From NCBI RefSeq assembly GCF_000438455.1, contig NZ_CAVG010000053.1, forward strand, positions 1-41,236: a stretch of DNA of 41,236 bases. Direction: 5' to 3'. The notes below the pieces were generated by a model. The model made no database searches, was not told the DNA's origin, and worked only from the letters and a program-made list of their open reading frames with translations. The stretch is from Nosocomiicoccus massiliensis (GTDB lineage: Bacteria > Bacillota > Bacilli > Staphylococcales > Salinicoccaceae). The position numbers were made by a program, and so were the translations under genes. This document shows positions 17,205 through 26,620 of the stretch, piece by piece (position 1 is the stretch's first letter; each line of letters opens with the position of its first letter).

Positions 17205-18047
17205 ATGAAGGCAGTCGCAATTGATTTAGACGGTACCGCTCTAACGAATGACGGTAAATTTAGCAAACGATTAGAACAAGCCATTCACAACATGTACGAG
17301 AAAGGTATACTCATTTTTATCGCAACAGGCCGTTCAATGAAATCATTATCGTCCAAGCTACCAAAAGATTTACCGGTCGACGGGTACGTCGCAGCAAGTG
17401 GCGTTGTCGTTGTAGCTAACGGTCAAGTGCTAAGAAGTTCGACATTTAAAAAAGAAACGATTGAAGAAGTCATCTCTATTGCTAGAGAACAAAGCGTCTA
17501 TTACGAAGTCAATACGACAAATGACGGTCCATTTACATTTGTACAAGATAAAGAATACGCGTTAGAAGACTTACTTCATCCACCAGAAGAAGATGTACTC
17601 GCGTACGAAACCATCGGTGCAAGCCGAAGCATTAAAGACAGTAAGCAGTGGGTAGAATCGATTGATCTAACAGACGTGATTAAGTTGTATTTCTTTAGTA
17701 ATTATAAAGAAAAAATCAAGAAATTTTATAATACGCTCGACCAAAATTCAGAGAACAATACAAAATATGCACTCTATCAAACTGCGGTGCATAACTCTGA
17801 AATCATGGTGCCAGGTGTTGATAAAGGTACAGGCCTCACGGTACTTGCTGAACACTTTAATATTAATTTATCTGACATTCACGTATTCGGAGATAGCATG
17901 AACGATATCCCAATGTTTAAAGTTGCAGGGAAATCTGTCGCAATGAAACATGCGATTGAAAATCTAAAAGCACTAAGTGATGACAAAACAGAATTCACAA
18001 ACGACGAAGATGGTCTCGCACAATATTTCGAAACGCATTATCTATAA
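17205..18047 (+). CDS. Cof-type HAD family sugar-phosphatase-like hydrolase
   Basis: This is a 280-residue HAD-IIB phosphatase. Motif I is IDLDGTAL (nucleophile Asp about residue 7), motif II the ATGR stretch (IFIATGRS), and motif IV the C-terminal VFGDSMNDIPMFK. The C2-type cap domain fills the middle. Members usually act on sugar phosphates or flavin/PLP phosphates; the substrate here is unknown. ATG 17205 follows AGGAGG. The stop codon falls in the terminator loop. Confidence 0.92.
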   Translation: MKAVAIDLDGTALTNDGKFSKRLEQAIHNMYEKGILIFIATGRSMKSLSSKLPKDLPVDGYVAASGVVVVANGQVLRSSTFKKETIEEVISIAREQSVYYEVNTTNDGPFTFVQDKEYALEDLLHPPEEDVLAYETIGASRSIKDSKQWVESIDLTDVIKLYFFSNYKEKIKKFYNTLDQNSENNTKYALYQTAVHNSEIMVPGVDKGTGLTVLAEHFNINLSDIHVFGDSMNDIPMFKVAGKSVAMKHAIENLKALSDDKTEFTNDEDGLAQYFETHYL

Positions 18048-18062
18048 TGCGTTTCTTTTTTA
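18030..18062 (+). terminator. Terminator at end of HAD gene
   Basis: A perfect 11-bp stem (18030-18040 with 18045-18055, loop TCTA) is followed by a T-run. It overlaps the last codons of the HAD gene. Confidence 0.9.
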
Positions 18063-18067
18063 TACAT

Positions 18068-18093
18068 AAAAAAACAGCCCGAGGGCTGTTTTA
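18068..18093. terminator. Bidirectional terminator between HAD and lipoprotein genes
   Basis: AACAGCC and GGCTGTT arms are flanked by A and T runs, so it works on either strand. It mainly serves the minus-strand lipoprotein, whose stop codon it touches. Confidence 0.85.
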
Positions 18094-18843
18094 TTTAATT
18101 TCATCTGGCACTTCAATCCCATCAATTTCATTAAACGAATCGAATATACTTTCACCTTTAAGGTTTACAGTACCTTCTTCATCTTCAATCGCAATATTAA
18201 ATGCTAAAGAGCGAATAAAATAATCTTCGTCGACAACAAACTCTAATTCGATATCGTGATTCGATACATCGATTTCTCCTAAGTTCATGTGTAGTAGTTT
18301 CTCTATCGCATGATATATATTTTGGTTTTTACCTTTAAATTTATATACATAATTACCGTCGACTTCTTCTCTTTCAAGCTCATCTTTAACGGTCATTAAC
18401 GTATTCACAACTTTTTGATACGTGACTCTAAATAGCGCACCCTCGTCGATAGAATCTGTAATTTCTACCCACTCTTCGTCGTTATTAAAGTACGTACGAC
18501 CATCTTTAGAGATCGTTCTTAAAACGTCAGAAGACTTTAACGCAATTTCAGGCGGGTTTCCATCCACATATTCGACTTCGACGTTCATTGCCTCTTCAAC
18601 TTCACCGTCTAACTCTGCATCAACTTCTAACGATGTATGATACGAATCGATGTCACTCGATTTGTCGACGACTTTTTGTAACGTCTCGTCATCTATTTTA
18701 ACTTCTTCAGTTACCTCTTCGTTCTCAGCAGTTGTTGTCGTCTCTTCTTCGACGACTTCTTTCTCTTCCTTTTCGTCATTTGAACATGCGCTGAGTACTA
18801 ATAGTGAACTTAAACCTAAACCGATAAAACGTGCTAATCTCAT
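18091..18843 (-). CDS. Secreted lipoprotein (DUF6612-like)
   Basis: This 250-residue lipoprotein has a signal peptide with lipobox LSAC (cysteine near residue 20), followed by a Glu/Thr-rich linker (about residues 22-55). The rest is a beta-rich domain with alternating strands, such as YHTSLEVDAELDG, KDGRTYFNNDEEWVEI and DHDIELEFVVDEDYFI-like segments. This resembles the DUF6612/LppX-type lipoproteins of Firmicutes; the function is unknown. ATG 18843 (MRLARFIG) follows GGAGG by nine bases, preferred to an upstream ATG without a ribosome binding site. Confidence 0.85.
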   Translation of the reverse strand: MRLARFIGLGLSSLLVLSACSNDEKEEKEVVEEETTTTAENEEVTEEVKIDDETLQKVVDKSSDIDSYHTSLEVDAELDGEVEEAMNVEVEYVDGNPPEIALKSSDVLRTISKDGRTYFNNDEEWVEITDSIDEGALFRVTYQKVVNTLMTVKDELEREEVDGNYVYKFKGKNQNIYHAIEKLLHMNLGEIDVSNHDIELEFVVDEDYFIRSLAFNIAIEDEEGTVNLKGESIFDSFNEIDGIEVPDEIK

Positions 18844-18917
18844 TTTGTAATTCCTCCGATACACTCTCTATTTCGATGATACCATGACATTTAAAGATAA
18901 ACTAATAAAAAGTAAGT

Positions 18918-20261
18918 CTAACCTGTTAACGCATCAATTAACACATCCATATGACTTTCTAGTTGACTAAAAGGAATACTTCCAAATCCGATCACAAACG
19001 ATACATCTGTATGATTTTTATCGTATGTTTTCATCGGCTCAATTTTTAAATCACGTGCCTTCGCACGTTTTAAGCATTCTTCTAACGTTAGGCCGTTCGT
19101 TGCTGTTAACACAAAATGCATGCCCGCTTGTTCACCACTTACGGTTAACTCAGTTTCATATGGTTTTAGACGCTTCATAATGTACGTAATTTTCTTTTCA
19201 TAAATATTACGCATTTTATTTAAATGACGGTCGAAATGTCCGCTTCGTAAAAATAGTGCAACAATTTGCTGCGTATGAATCGGCACTGTATTCGACTCTT
19301 TATATTTTAACCGATGAAAATCTTCAACTAAATGTTTAGGGAGTACCATATACGCCATACGAAGCATCGGAAATAACGCTTTAGAAAATGTACTAATATA
19401 AATAACGCGTGACTCCGTATCTAAACTTTGAAGTGCAGGTAATGGCTTTTTAAAATAACGAAATTCTGAATCATAATCATCCTCGATAATATATCGATTT
19501 TCTTTTTCATATGCCCATTTTAATAGTTGCGTGCGCTTTTCAATCGTCATCACAGAACCGGTCGGAAAGTGATGACTTGGCGTGATGAAAATCACATCTC
19601 TATGACTATTTTTAACGTCATCGATGTTAATACCATCTGATTCTAATGGCAGTTTCATGTAGTCAATTCTATGCTTTTCTAATACCATTTTTGCTGGCGG
19701 ATAACTCGGTGACTCAATCATAAACGTATGGTTATTTAATAACCTTACGACGTATTCCATCAACTGATTTGTCGATGATCCTATTATAATTTGGTCGTGA
19801 GATGCCGATACACCGCGACTATTAAACAGGTATTTCGCAATTTGTTGACGTAACTCATACAACCCTTCGTTATAATCTTCATTTAATAAATGTTCATAAG
19901 GCGCATCAAACACTTGTCTGGACAATTTACGAAACGTATCAAACGGAAAGTGCTCTATATCTACTTGAGCCGTTTCAAACGAATATGTATAGTCTTGTTC
20001 TATCGTTTTTTCATCTGATTCTATTTGTGTTTTTCTGACGACCGGTAGTACTTCTAGCTTACTGACATAATATCCGCTTCTCGGTTTTGAGTATATAAAC
20101 CCTTCGTCTAACAGTAATTCATACGCACGTTCGATCGTCGTTTGCGACACGTTTAAATGCTTTTCTAACTGGCGCTTTGACGGTAGTTTATCGTCAGTTT
20201 CATAATCACCAGATATAATTTGTGACTTTAGTGACTCGTACAATTCTAAATATAATGCCAT
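18918..20261 (-). CDS. pdxR: MocR/PdxR-type GntR regulator with aminotransferase domain
   Basis: This is a 447-residue transcription factor. Residues 1-70 form a GntR winged helix (DKLPSKRQLEKHLNVSQTTIERAY); residues ~110-445 form a PLP-binding class I aminotransferase fold with EDDYDSEFRY and STFSKALFPMLRM, where the Lys should bind PLP. PdxR proteins sense PLP and control pdxST. Divergence from pdxS across 94 bp supports this assignment. ATG 20261 follows AGGGG. Confidence 0.92.
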   Translation of the reverse strand: MALYLELYESLKSQIISGDYETDDKLPSKRQLEKHLNVSQTTIERAYELLLDEGFIYSKPRSGYYVSKLEVLPVVRKTQIESDEKTIEQDYTYSFETAQVDIEHFPFDTFRKLSRQVFDAPYEHLLNEDYNEGLYELRQQIAKYLFNSRGVSASHDQIIIGSSTNQLMEYVVRLLNNHTFMIESPSYPPAKMVLEKHRIDYMKLPLESDGINIDDVKNSHRDVIFITPSHHFPTGSVMTIEKRTQLLKWAYEKENRYIIEDDYDSEFRYFKKPLPALQSLDTESRVIYISTFSKALFPMLRMAYMVLPKHLVEDFHRLKYKESNTVPIHTQQIVALFLRSGHFDRHLNKMRNIYEKKITYIMKRLKPYETELTVSGEQAGMHFVLTATNGLTLEECLKRAKARDLKIEPMKTYDKNHTDVSFVIGFGSIPFSQLESHMDVLIDALTG

Positions 20262-20286
20262 AACTGACCCCTAAAATAATTATAGT

Positions 20287-20327
20287 TTTGAGTATTTCTA
20301 AGTATCAGATTATCAATTACACTCAAA
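20287..20327. promoter_or_regulatory. pdxS promoter with possible PdxR operator
   Basis: TTGAGT at about 20288-20293, a 17-bp spacer and TATCAA form a modest promoter for pdxS. TTTGAGT (20287-20293) and ACTCAAA (20321-20327) are perfect inverted arms 27 bp apart and bracket that promoter, suggesting paired PdxR sites. Confidence 0.5.
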
Positions 20328-20355
20328 TTAATCAATAAATAAGAGGTGGATGACA

Positions 20356-21237
20356 GTGAGTAAATCATATGTACATTTAGAATCAGAATTAAGTCAGAAG
20401 ATGAAAGGTGGCGTCATCATGGACGTCATTAACGCAGAACAAGCAAAGATCGCTGAAAAAGCTGGTGCGGTTGCTGTTATGGCGTTAGAAGCTGTACCAA
20501 GCGACATTCGTAAAATGGGTGGCGTTGCGCGTATGGCAAACCCTTCAATTATCGAAGAAGTACAAAACGCAGTATCTATCCCGGTTATGGCGAAAGGTCG
20601 TATCGGACATATCTCTGAAGCACGTACGTTAGATGCATTAAACGTCGACTACATCGATGAGTCAGAAGTGTTAACTCCTGCAGATGAAGAATACCACTTA
20701 GACAAATGGACGTACGACACTCCATTCGTTTGCGGATGCAGAAACTTAGGCGAAGCTGCACGTCGTCTTGGTGAAGGTGCTACGATGCTACGTACAAAAG
20801 GTGAACCAGGTACTGGTAACATCGTTGAAGCGGTAAGACATATGAGACAAGTGAACAAAGAAGTGCAACACATTTTAAACTTAGACGAAGCGGAATTAAT
20901 GACAGCAAGTAAAGAACTCGGTGCGCCGCTCGACGTATTACGTGCAATTCGTGAATACGGACGTTTACCTGTATTAAACTTCGCAGCAGGAGGTGTTGCA
21001 ACTCCTCAAGACGCAGCACTTATGATGGAACTTGGTGCGGACGGTGTATTCGTCGGTTCAGGTATCTTTAAATCTGAAGACCCAGAAAAATTTGCATCAG
21101 CAATCGTACAAGCAACTGAAAACTATAAAGACTACAAACTCATCGGTGAACTTGCGAAAGACTTAGGTGCAGCTATGAAAGGTATCGATATTAGAACACT
21201 CGACGCAGCTGAACTTATGGCAGATAGAAGCGAATAA
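20356..21237 (+). CDS. pdxS: Pyridoxal 5'-phosphate synthase lyase subunit
   Basis: PdxS builds PLP from ribose 5-phosphate, glyceraldehyde 3-phosphate and ammonia, which normally comes from the PdxT glutaminase. The 293-residue barrel is highly conserved: [17 protein letters not shown], the ribose-binding lysine in VMAKGRIGH, the second catalytic lysine in [12 protein letters not shown], and [19 protein letters not shown] 20356 has AGAGGTGG six bases upstream; ATG 20350 directly touches that site and is less likely. No pdxT follows; a terminator and a convergent SDR gene come next. Confidence 0.96.
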   Translation: MSKSYVHLESELSQKMKGGVIMDVINAEQAKIAEKAGAVAVMALEAVPSDIRKMGGVARMANPSIIEEVQNAVSIPVMAKGRIGHISEARTLDALNVDYIDESEVLTPADEEYHLDKWTYDTPFVCGCRNLGEAARRLGEGATMLRTKGEPGTGNIVEAVRHMRQVNKEVQHILNLDEAELMTASKELGAPLDVLRAIREYGRLPVLNFAAGGVATPQDAALMMELGADGVFVGSGIFKSEDPEKFASAIVQATENYKDYKLIGELAKDLGAAMKGIDIRTLDAAELMADRSE

Positions 21238-21248
21238 TTTAAATTTAA

Positions 21249-21270
21249 AAGCACTCCTAACGGAGTGCTT
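21249..21270. terminator. Bidirectional terminator after pdxS
   Basis: AAGCACTCC and GGAGTGCTT form a perfect 9-bp stem with loop TAAC between the convergent pdxS and SDR genes, with A/T-rich flanks on both sides. Confidence 0.85.
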
Positions 21271-21276
21271 TATTTG

Positions 21277-21966
21277 TTATACAGGTCTAACGATGATTTC
21301 GTTGACGTTAACGTAGTCCGGTTGAGTAAGTGCATAAATGACTGCGTTCGCAATATCTCTTGCTTCTAATTTTTTACGATCAGACTTTACATTTTCAGCA
21401 AGTCTCGTATCGACCATACCTGGAGAAATGCTCGTCACTCTCACTCCAGTAAGCGCGAGTTCTTTTTCTAACCCTTGCCCGATTGTAAGTGCTGCGATCT
21501 TCGTCGCGGAGTATACAGTACTTTGTTTTGTCACTTCGTGTGCAGATACACTCGTCGTATTAATAATATGTCCACTTCCTCTTTCTTTCATATCAGATAC
21601 GACGTGGTGAACACCGTATAGAATACCTTTAATATTCGTGTCGATCATATTAGACCATGACTCTACGTCACCATCAGTTACTCGGCTACTTTTCATAAGT
21701 CCTGCGTTGTTGACGTAAATATCGATTTCACCGAATTTTTCTTTCGTTTTATCGACTAATTGTTTTACGTCATCAAACTTTGAAACGTCGGTTTTTAGAG
21801 CGAGTACGTGGTCGCTTTTTAATTCTTTTAACGCAGATTGTAGTTTATCTTCACTTCGGCCGGTAATCGTGACATTCGCACCTTCTTCAACGAGTCGCTT
21901 CGCGATCGCAAGTCCAATACCTCCGTTACCACCTGTTACTATTGCTGTTTTACCTGTTAAATTCAT
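21277..21966 (-). CDS. SDR family NAD(P)-dependent oxidoreductase
   Basis: This is a 229-residue classical short-chain dehydrogenase. The cofactor motif is TGGNGGIG (residues 11-18), followed by NNAG, the catalytic Ser in NTTSVSAHE and YSATK as YxxxK. Arg in TITGRSE after strand two suggests NADP preference. The substrate is unknown. It is 11 bp downstream of the AmhX-like amidohydrolase gene and probably cotranscribed. ATG 21966 follows AAAGGAG. Confidence 0.92.
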   Translation of the reverse strand: MNLTGKTAIVTGGNGGIGLAIAKRLVEEGANVTITGRSEDKLQSALKELKSDHVLALKTDVSKFDDVKQLVDKTKEKFGEIDIYVNNAGLMKSSRVTDGDVESWSNMIDTNIKGILYGVHHVVSDMKERGSGHIINTTSVSAHEVTKQSTVYSATKIAALTIGQGLEKELALTGVRVTSISPGMVDTRLAENVKSDRKKLEARDIANAVIYALTQPDYVNVNEIIVRPV

Positions 21967-21977
21967 GAAATTCTCCT

Positions 21978-23093
21978 TTATACTTTCATAATTGCTTCGT
22001 AAATCACTTGTGAACCTACTGGCATCATATCATAATCAAACTTCATATATGGGTGGTGAAGCCCTGGCGTTAAATTACACCCTAGACCGATCATCGCACC
22101 TTTTAAGTGTGGATTTTCTACAGTATAGTTATGAAAATCATCTCCACCACTCGTAATAATCGGATCGATTAAGTACTCTTCTCCTACAGTGCTTACAATT
22201 GCTTCTCTTAATACGTCAATCGCGTCTTCATGGCTTTCGCTTGCGACCATTTTTTGAGATTCTTCAATGTCGACTTCAACTTCATATAATGTTTCAATTG
22301 TTTTTAATACGTCCATAACTTCATTGATTATTTTATCCATTACTTTATTTGTCTGCGCGCGTAAATCAATACCCATCGACACACTACCTGGGATAATATT
22401 TAACGACTGACCACCTGCATGGAATTTTGTCACTTTAATCGAGTGTGGAATCATTGGGTTAACATGGATGTTTTCTAGCATCGCTACGATTGTTGAGCCA
22501 ATTTCAATCGCGTTCGTGTTTAAATGTGGTCGTGCGCCGTGCGCATCTTCACCGATAATTTTAAATACAATCGAACCTGTGGCACCGTGCTCAATACTCG
22601 GTGAAATATATCCTGATTTTGCTTCTTCAATTGGACGTAAGTGAATTCCAAACATGTAATCTAAATCATTAATAATACCTGTTTTATTTATCTTTTGTGC
22701 GCCGAGTCCAATTTCTTCTGCCGGTTGGAATACAAAACGGACGCCTTTATTTTCAGGAACGTTGTCTTTTAGCATTAACATCGCACCGATTACCATCGCT
22801 GTATGTGCATCGTGTCCGCACGAGTGATTCGCCTGCTCGACACCATTTACTTCTTGCCATAACGCATCGATATCCGCTCGAACACCGATTTTTACACTAC
22901 TCTCTGAAAAATCTCCAACGTCACAATATAATCCCGGGAAATCTTCAAATTTAACCGGCGAAAATCCTCTTTTTTGTAAATAATTAAAAATATACTGTGT
23001 CGTTTGTATTTCCTCTAAACTCAGTTCCGGATGTGCATGGATATGATTAAAAACTTTATAAATTTCAGTTTGAATTATTTCAGGTTCAGTCAT
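21978..23093 (-). CDS. M20 family amidohydrolase, AmhX-like
   Basis: This 371-residue M20 metallo-amidohydrolase removes acyl groups from amino acids or similar amides. Metal-binding motifs are SCGHDAH (about residues 91-97), QPAEEIG, GIHLRP and LGCNLTPGLHHPY. The stretch RADIDALWQEV followed by ANHSCGHD matches the AmhX branch. It is divergent from an N-succinylamino-acid racemase-like gene. In Geobacillus an M20 deacylase and NSAR act together to convert D- to L-amino acids via N-succinyl intermediates, so deacylation of N-succinyl amino acids is a candidate reaction. ATG 23093 follows AGAGGA. Confidence 0.9.
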   Translation of the reverse strand: MTEPEIIQTEIYKVFNHIHAHPELSLEEIQTTQYIFNYLQKRGFSPVKFEDFPGLYCDVGDFSESSVKIGVRADIDALWQEVNGVEQANHSCGHDAHTAMVIGAMLMLKDNVPENKGVRFVFQPAEEIGLGAQKINKTGIINDLDYMFGIHLRPIEEAKSGYISPSIEHGATGSIVFKIIGEDAHGARPHLNTNAIEIGSTIVAMLENIHVNPMIPHSIKVTKFHAGGQSLNIIPGSVSMGIDLRAQTNKVMDKIINEVMDVLKTIETLYEVEVDIEESQKMVASESHEDAIDVLREAIVSTVGEEYLIDPIITSGGDDFHNYTVENPHLKGAMIGLGCNLTPGLHHPYMKFDYDMMPVGSQVIYEAIMKV

Positions 23094-23199
23094 TTTTATC
23101 CTCTTTTCAATAATGTATTTGATATAATGATAACGTATACACTATTATTTTAACAAAGATTTTTTCATCGATAGATGATATTACTAAAGGAGATGCGTT

Positions 23200-24339
23200 A
23201 TGAATATCGAAACAATTAAACTTCACAAGTTAAAAATGGAAATGAAAACTCCATTTACCACAAGTTTTGGAACGCAAATTGACCGCTTCGTGACAATCGT
23301 TGAAGTCATCGACGAAAATGGTTTAAGCGGTTTTGGAGAATGTGTGGCTGGAGAGGACCCATTATATTCTGAAGAATTTATGGATAGTGCAGTCGTTGCA
23401 ATTAAGAAATACTTTGGCCCGCTACTGATCCAAAGCGAATTGAGTCATCCTAAAGAAGTCACAGAGATTTTTAAGCCATTTAAACGTAATAACATGGCAA
23501 AATCTGGTGTAGAAACTGCAGTATGGGACTTATACGCAAAACAAATCGGTGAACCGTTATATAAAGTACTTGGCGGCGAGAAAACAAAAGTCGAAGTCGG
23601 TATTTCTCTAGGGTTAGAAGAAACAGATGAAGCAATTCTTCCGAAAATCGAGGAGAAAGTTAACGAAGGATATAAACGAATTAAAGTAAAAATTAAACCT
23701 GGTCGAGATGTTGAGTATGTGCGTCTCATTCGTAAACATTATCCAGACATTCCACTTATGGTCGACGCGAACTCAGCATATACGTTAGATGACGTCGAAA
23801 CATTAAAAGCGCTTGACGAGTTTAACTTAATGATGATTGAACAACCACTCGGTAGTTCTGATATCGTCGATCACGCAAAACTTCAAAAAGAAATCGAGAC
23901 ACCTGTCTGTTTAGATGAATCAATCGATAGCTATGAAAACGCAAAAGCTGCGATTGAACTCGGTAGCTGTAAAATTATTAACGTTAAAGTCGGACGCGTC
24001 GGTGGATTAGCAGAATCAATTAAAATTCACGACCTTGCGAAAGCAAACAACATCCCACTATGGTGTGGTGGAATGTTAGAAGCGGGTGTTGGTCGCTTAA
24101 CAAATATCGCGATTACAACATTATCTAACTTCACACTTCCTGGTGACACAGCATCTTCAAGCAGATACTGGGATATGGACATTATCTCTCCAGAAGTCGT
24201 TGCAGAAAATGGTGTCGTCACAGTAAGTGACAAACCAGGCATCGGTGCAGATGTTGATTTTGAAAAACTCAATCAGTATTTAATCGAAACAGATGTGATT
24301 ACGAAAGAAGATAAACTCGACATGGTATTTTTTGATTAA
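23200..24339 (+). CDS. menC: Enolase-superfamily NSAR/o-succinylbenzoate synthase
   Basis: This 379-residue enolase-superfamily protein belongs to the group whose members catalyse o-succinylbenzoate synthesis for menaquinone, N-succinylamino-acid racemization, or both. The catalytic lysine pair is in IKVKIKPG, metal ligands in VDANSAY, IEQPL and LDESI, and the second lysine in INVKVGRVGG. GGMLEAGVGR and PGDTASSSRYW mark the NSAR/OSBS branch. No men genes lie nearby; the divergent M20 amidohydrolase favours racemase use. ATG 23200 follows AAAGGAG. The name reflects family membership only. Confidence 0.85.
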   Translation: MNIETIKLHKLKMEMKTPFTTSFGTQIDRFVTIVEVIDENGLSGFGECVAGEDPLYSEEFMDSAVVAIKKYFGPLLIQSELSHPKEVTEIFKPFKRNNMAKSGVETAVWDLYAKQIGEPLYKVLGGEKTKVEVGISLGLEETDEAILPKIEEKVNEGYKRIKVKIKPGRDVEYVRLIRKHYPDIPLMVDANSAYTLDDVETLKALDEFNLMMIEQPLGSSDIVDHAKLQKEIETPVCLDESIDSYENAKAAIELGSCKIINVKVGRVGGLAESIKIHDLAKANNIPLWCGGMLEAGVGRLTNIAITTLSNFTLPGDTASSSRYWDMDIISPEVVAENGVVTVSDKPGIGADVDFEKLNQYLIETDVITKEDKLDMVFFD

Positions 24340-24341
24340 AA

Positions 24342-24378
24342 AATAGGCATCACTGAATAGATTTCAGTGATGCCTATT
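24342..24378. terminator. Bidirectional terminator between menC-like and ykuE-like genes
   Basis: A 16-bp perfect stem (24342-24357 with 24363-24378) has a five-base loop. The minus-strand exit has a stronger T-run, and the stop codon of the phosphoesterase gene lies inside the stem. Confidence 0.92.
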
Positions 24379-25234
24379 GTTTTGCTTTTAACGTGACAGA
24401 TACAATTTCAGGTCGATTAAACACGCGCCACGGGAATCGACTATTCCCAAGACCACGGCTAATGATGAGTGTTGAATTATTTTTTGTATGAATACCTTCA
24501 GTAAATTTAGGTAGTACACCTTGGTCCGGGGCATATAACCCCTTTACAATTGGAAGCCTTATTTGACCGCCGTGCGCGTGACCACTAAATATTAGATCTA
24601 CAGAGTATTTTGAATACCTCGGAAACTGCTCTGGTCGATGCGCAAGTAAAATTGTGAAATGTTTACCTACATGATTTAAACGTTCATGTAACATCGCATC
24701 GTATTCGTTATAAATATTTGGGTTTGTTTCTTCATCTCCAAAAATTCTTAAATCGTGAATTCCTGTAATTTCTATCGTGTCATTGTCGCGCGAGATGAAA
24801 AAATCATTCATCGATGCGTTATTGACGCCTGTATTTAAGATTTTTTCGTAAATACCTTCGAAGTCTTTATAAAATGCTTCATGATTTCCAGTCACGTAAT
24901 AGCAAGGCGCAATCTCCATAAGGCTTGCGAGCATTTCTATCCCACGCTTTTCTTTCGGGGTACGTCTGTCGATTAAATCGCCTGTGACTAAAATGATATC
25001 CGGGTGCGTTTTTTTAACTGCTTGAAGTAAATCTTTTCCCTTTGGTCCAAAATACGTGTTGTGATAGTCTGACACTTGTGTGATTTTAAATCCGTCAAAT
25101 GACGCCGGGATTTTTGATGATTCATGCGTTACTTTACGAGTAACGATATTTTTATTTTGTACCCATAAAAACCGTCCGAGCGCGATGAAAAACCCTGTTA
25201 GAACAGCAAATATGTTAGCTCGTGATTTCTTCAT
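24374..25234 (-). CDS. Membrane-anchored calcineurin-like metallophosphoesterase (YkuE-like)
   Basis: This is a ~286-residue protein with an N-terminal membrane helix (about residues 8-26) and an extracytoplasmic phosphoesterase domain. The dimetal motifs are SDYHN, GDLIDRR, GNHE and GHAHGGQ. YkuE-type proteins are cell-surface phosphoesterases; the substrate is unknown. ATG 25234 has GAGG six bases upstream. It overlaps the 3' end of the upstream CBS-domain membrane gene by 20 bp, so the two are cotranscribed. Confidence 0.9.
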   Translation of the reverse strand: MKKSRANIFAVLTGFFIALGRFLWVQNKNIVTRKVTHESSKIPASFDGFKITQVSDYHNTYFGPKGKDLLQAVKKTHPDIILVTGDLIDRRTPKEKRGIEMLASLMEIAPCYYVTGNHEAFYKDFEGIYEKILNTGVNNASMNDFFISRDNDTIEITGIHDLRIFGDEETNPNIYNEYDAMLHERLNHVGKHFTILLAHRPEQFPRYSKYSVDLIFSGHAHGGQIRLPIVKGLYAPDQGVLPKFTEGIHTKNNSTLIISRGLGNSRFPWRVFNRPEIVSVTLKAKQ

Positions 25235-26465
25235 CTTCAACCTCGAGTTTAGTAATTCGTACGAGACGAATTGTGTTTTCTTCCATAACTAAAATTTCAT
25301 ATCGGTTTTCATCGTCTTCTATCGTATCAAATCGCTCCGGAATATCTTCGAATAGATAATATAAATAACCAGATAACGTGTTTTCTTCTTCTGGAATATT
25401 TGATTGGAAAATTCCGTTTAGCCTGTGTAGCGTGATTTTACCATCACAAACGATAACGTCATCACGTAAATAACGAACGATCGCACTCTCTGTCGTATCA
25501 AGTTCGTCTTTAATCTCAATGCCGAGAAGTGTTTCGATAATATCTTCGTGTGTTAGTAACCCTTCTGTTCCACCATATTCATCCATTACGATAACCATAT
25601 GTCTACGGTGCTTCGTCATAAGAAGGAGTACTTCTTCAATATTATTAAACTCTCTAACTCGTAGCGGATCTGTATCACAAAAATCGACAAATGGCTGACT
25701 TGGATCAAGTGACCACTTCAGTAAATACTTCGTATGGAAAATTCCGATAATATCGTCTGTATCTTCACCATAAACTGGATATCTCGTGTACATACCTTCG
25801 ATGACAATATCTCGCACTTCTTCGAACGTCGAATCGATTTGAATCGCATGCATTTCTGTACGCGGCGTTTGAAGGACGTCTTTAACATTTAACGTATCAA
25901 AGTCTAGGACACCGCGAAGACGTAATGACTCTTTTCTATCAAGCGCTCCTTCACCACCTGCGATATCAACAATCGACATAATCTCATCTTTAGTGACAGT
26001 CCAAGATTCCTTTTCACCTTTAGATAATTTATTTGTAATGAGATCAGTGATCTTATTCAGCACGATTGTGATCGGTTTAAAAATAAATATAAATAAATTA
26101 ATAATCGGCATAACCATTTTACCGACTTGTTCAGGGAACGCTGCTGCGATCGACTTCGGTAAAATTTCAGCAAATAAAATAATACTCACAGTTAAAATAA
26201 TCGTCAGCACCGTTAAGCTATAGCCATACTCGATTGCGATCGTCGTAAGAAGTACTGGCATGACGAGGTTTGCGATATTATTTCCAATTAAAATTGTCGT
26301 AATAAACTCACTTGGCTTTGACACTAACTTATGTAATTTCTTTGATTGGAGGTCCCCAGCATTCGCTTCACTTTGTAACCTCAACTGGTTCGCTGCAGTA
26401 AGCGCCGTTTCACTTCCAGAGAAAAACAGCGACACAAAAAACAATATAAATATGGCGATAAGCAT
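25215..26465 (-). CDS. CNNM/CorC family CBS-domain membrane protein (MpfA-like)
   Basis: This is a 416-residue protein with a DUF21/CNNM domain of three to four helices (residues ~1-145), two CBS domains (~195-320, with MDEYGGTEGLLTHEDI) and a C-terminal CorC_HlyC domain. In S. aureus, MpfA of this family exports magnesium. The motifs SGSETALTAAN, IGNNIANL and FAEILPKS are typical. ATG 26465 follows GGAG by nine bases. The region upstream is the 51-bp-period repeat block. Confidence 0.92.
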   Translation of the reverse strand: MLIAIFILFFVSLFFSGSETALTAANQLRLQSEANAGDLQSKKLHKLVSKPSEFITTILIGNNIANLVMPVLLTTIAIEYGYSLTVLTIILTVSIILFAEILPKSIAAAFPEQVGKMVMPIINLFIFIFKPITIVLNKITDLITNKLSKGEKESWTVTKDEIMSIVDIAGGEGALDRKESLRLRGVLDFDTLNVKDVLQTPRTEMHAIQIDSTFEEVRDIVIEGMYTRYPVYGEDTDDIIGIFHTKYLLKWSLDPSQPFVDFCDTDPLRVREFNNIEEVLLLMTKHRRHMVIVMDEYGGTEGLLTHEDIIETLLGIEIKDELDTTESAIVRYLRDDVIVCDGKITLHRLNGIFQSNIPEEENTLSGYLYYLFEDIPERFDTIEDDENRYEILVMEENTIRLVRITKLEVEDEEITS

Positions 26466-26620
26466 TATCGTCGACTCCGTTCATCAGTAATACTATTATT
26501 TTACAAAACATAGCGTAGAAAATAAAATAATTGAGGTGAAAGATGATTAGAGAGATGAAAAACAAGGGAGGACCAGTGTTTTTATCTCTAAAAGGTAATA
26601 TGTGCATTTGTGCGGATTTT

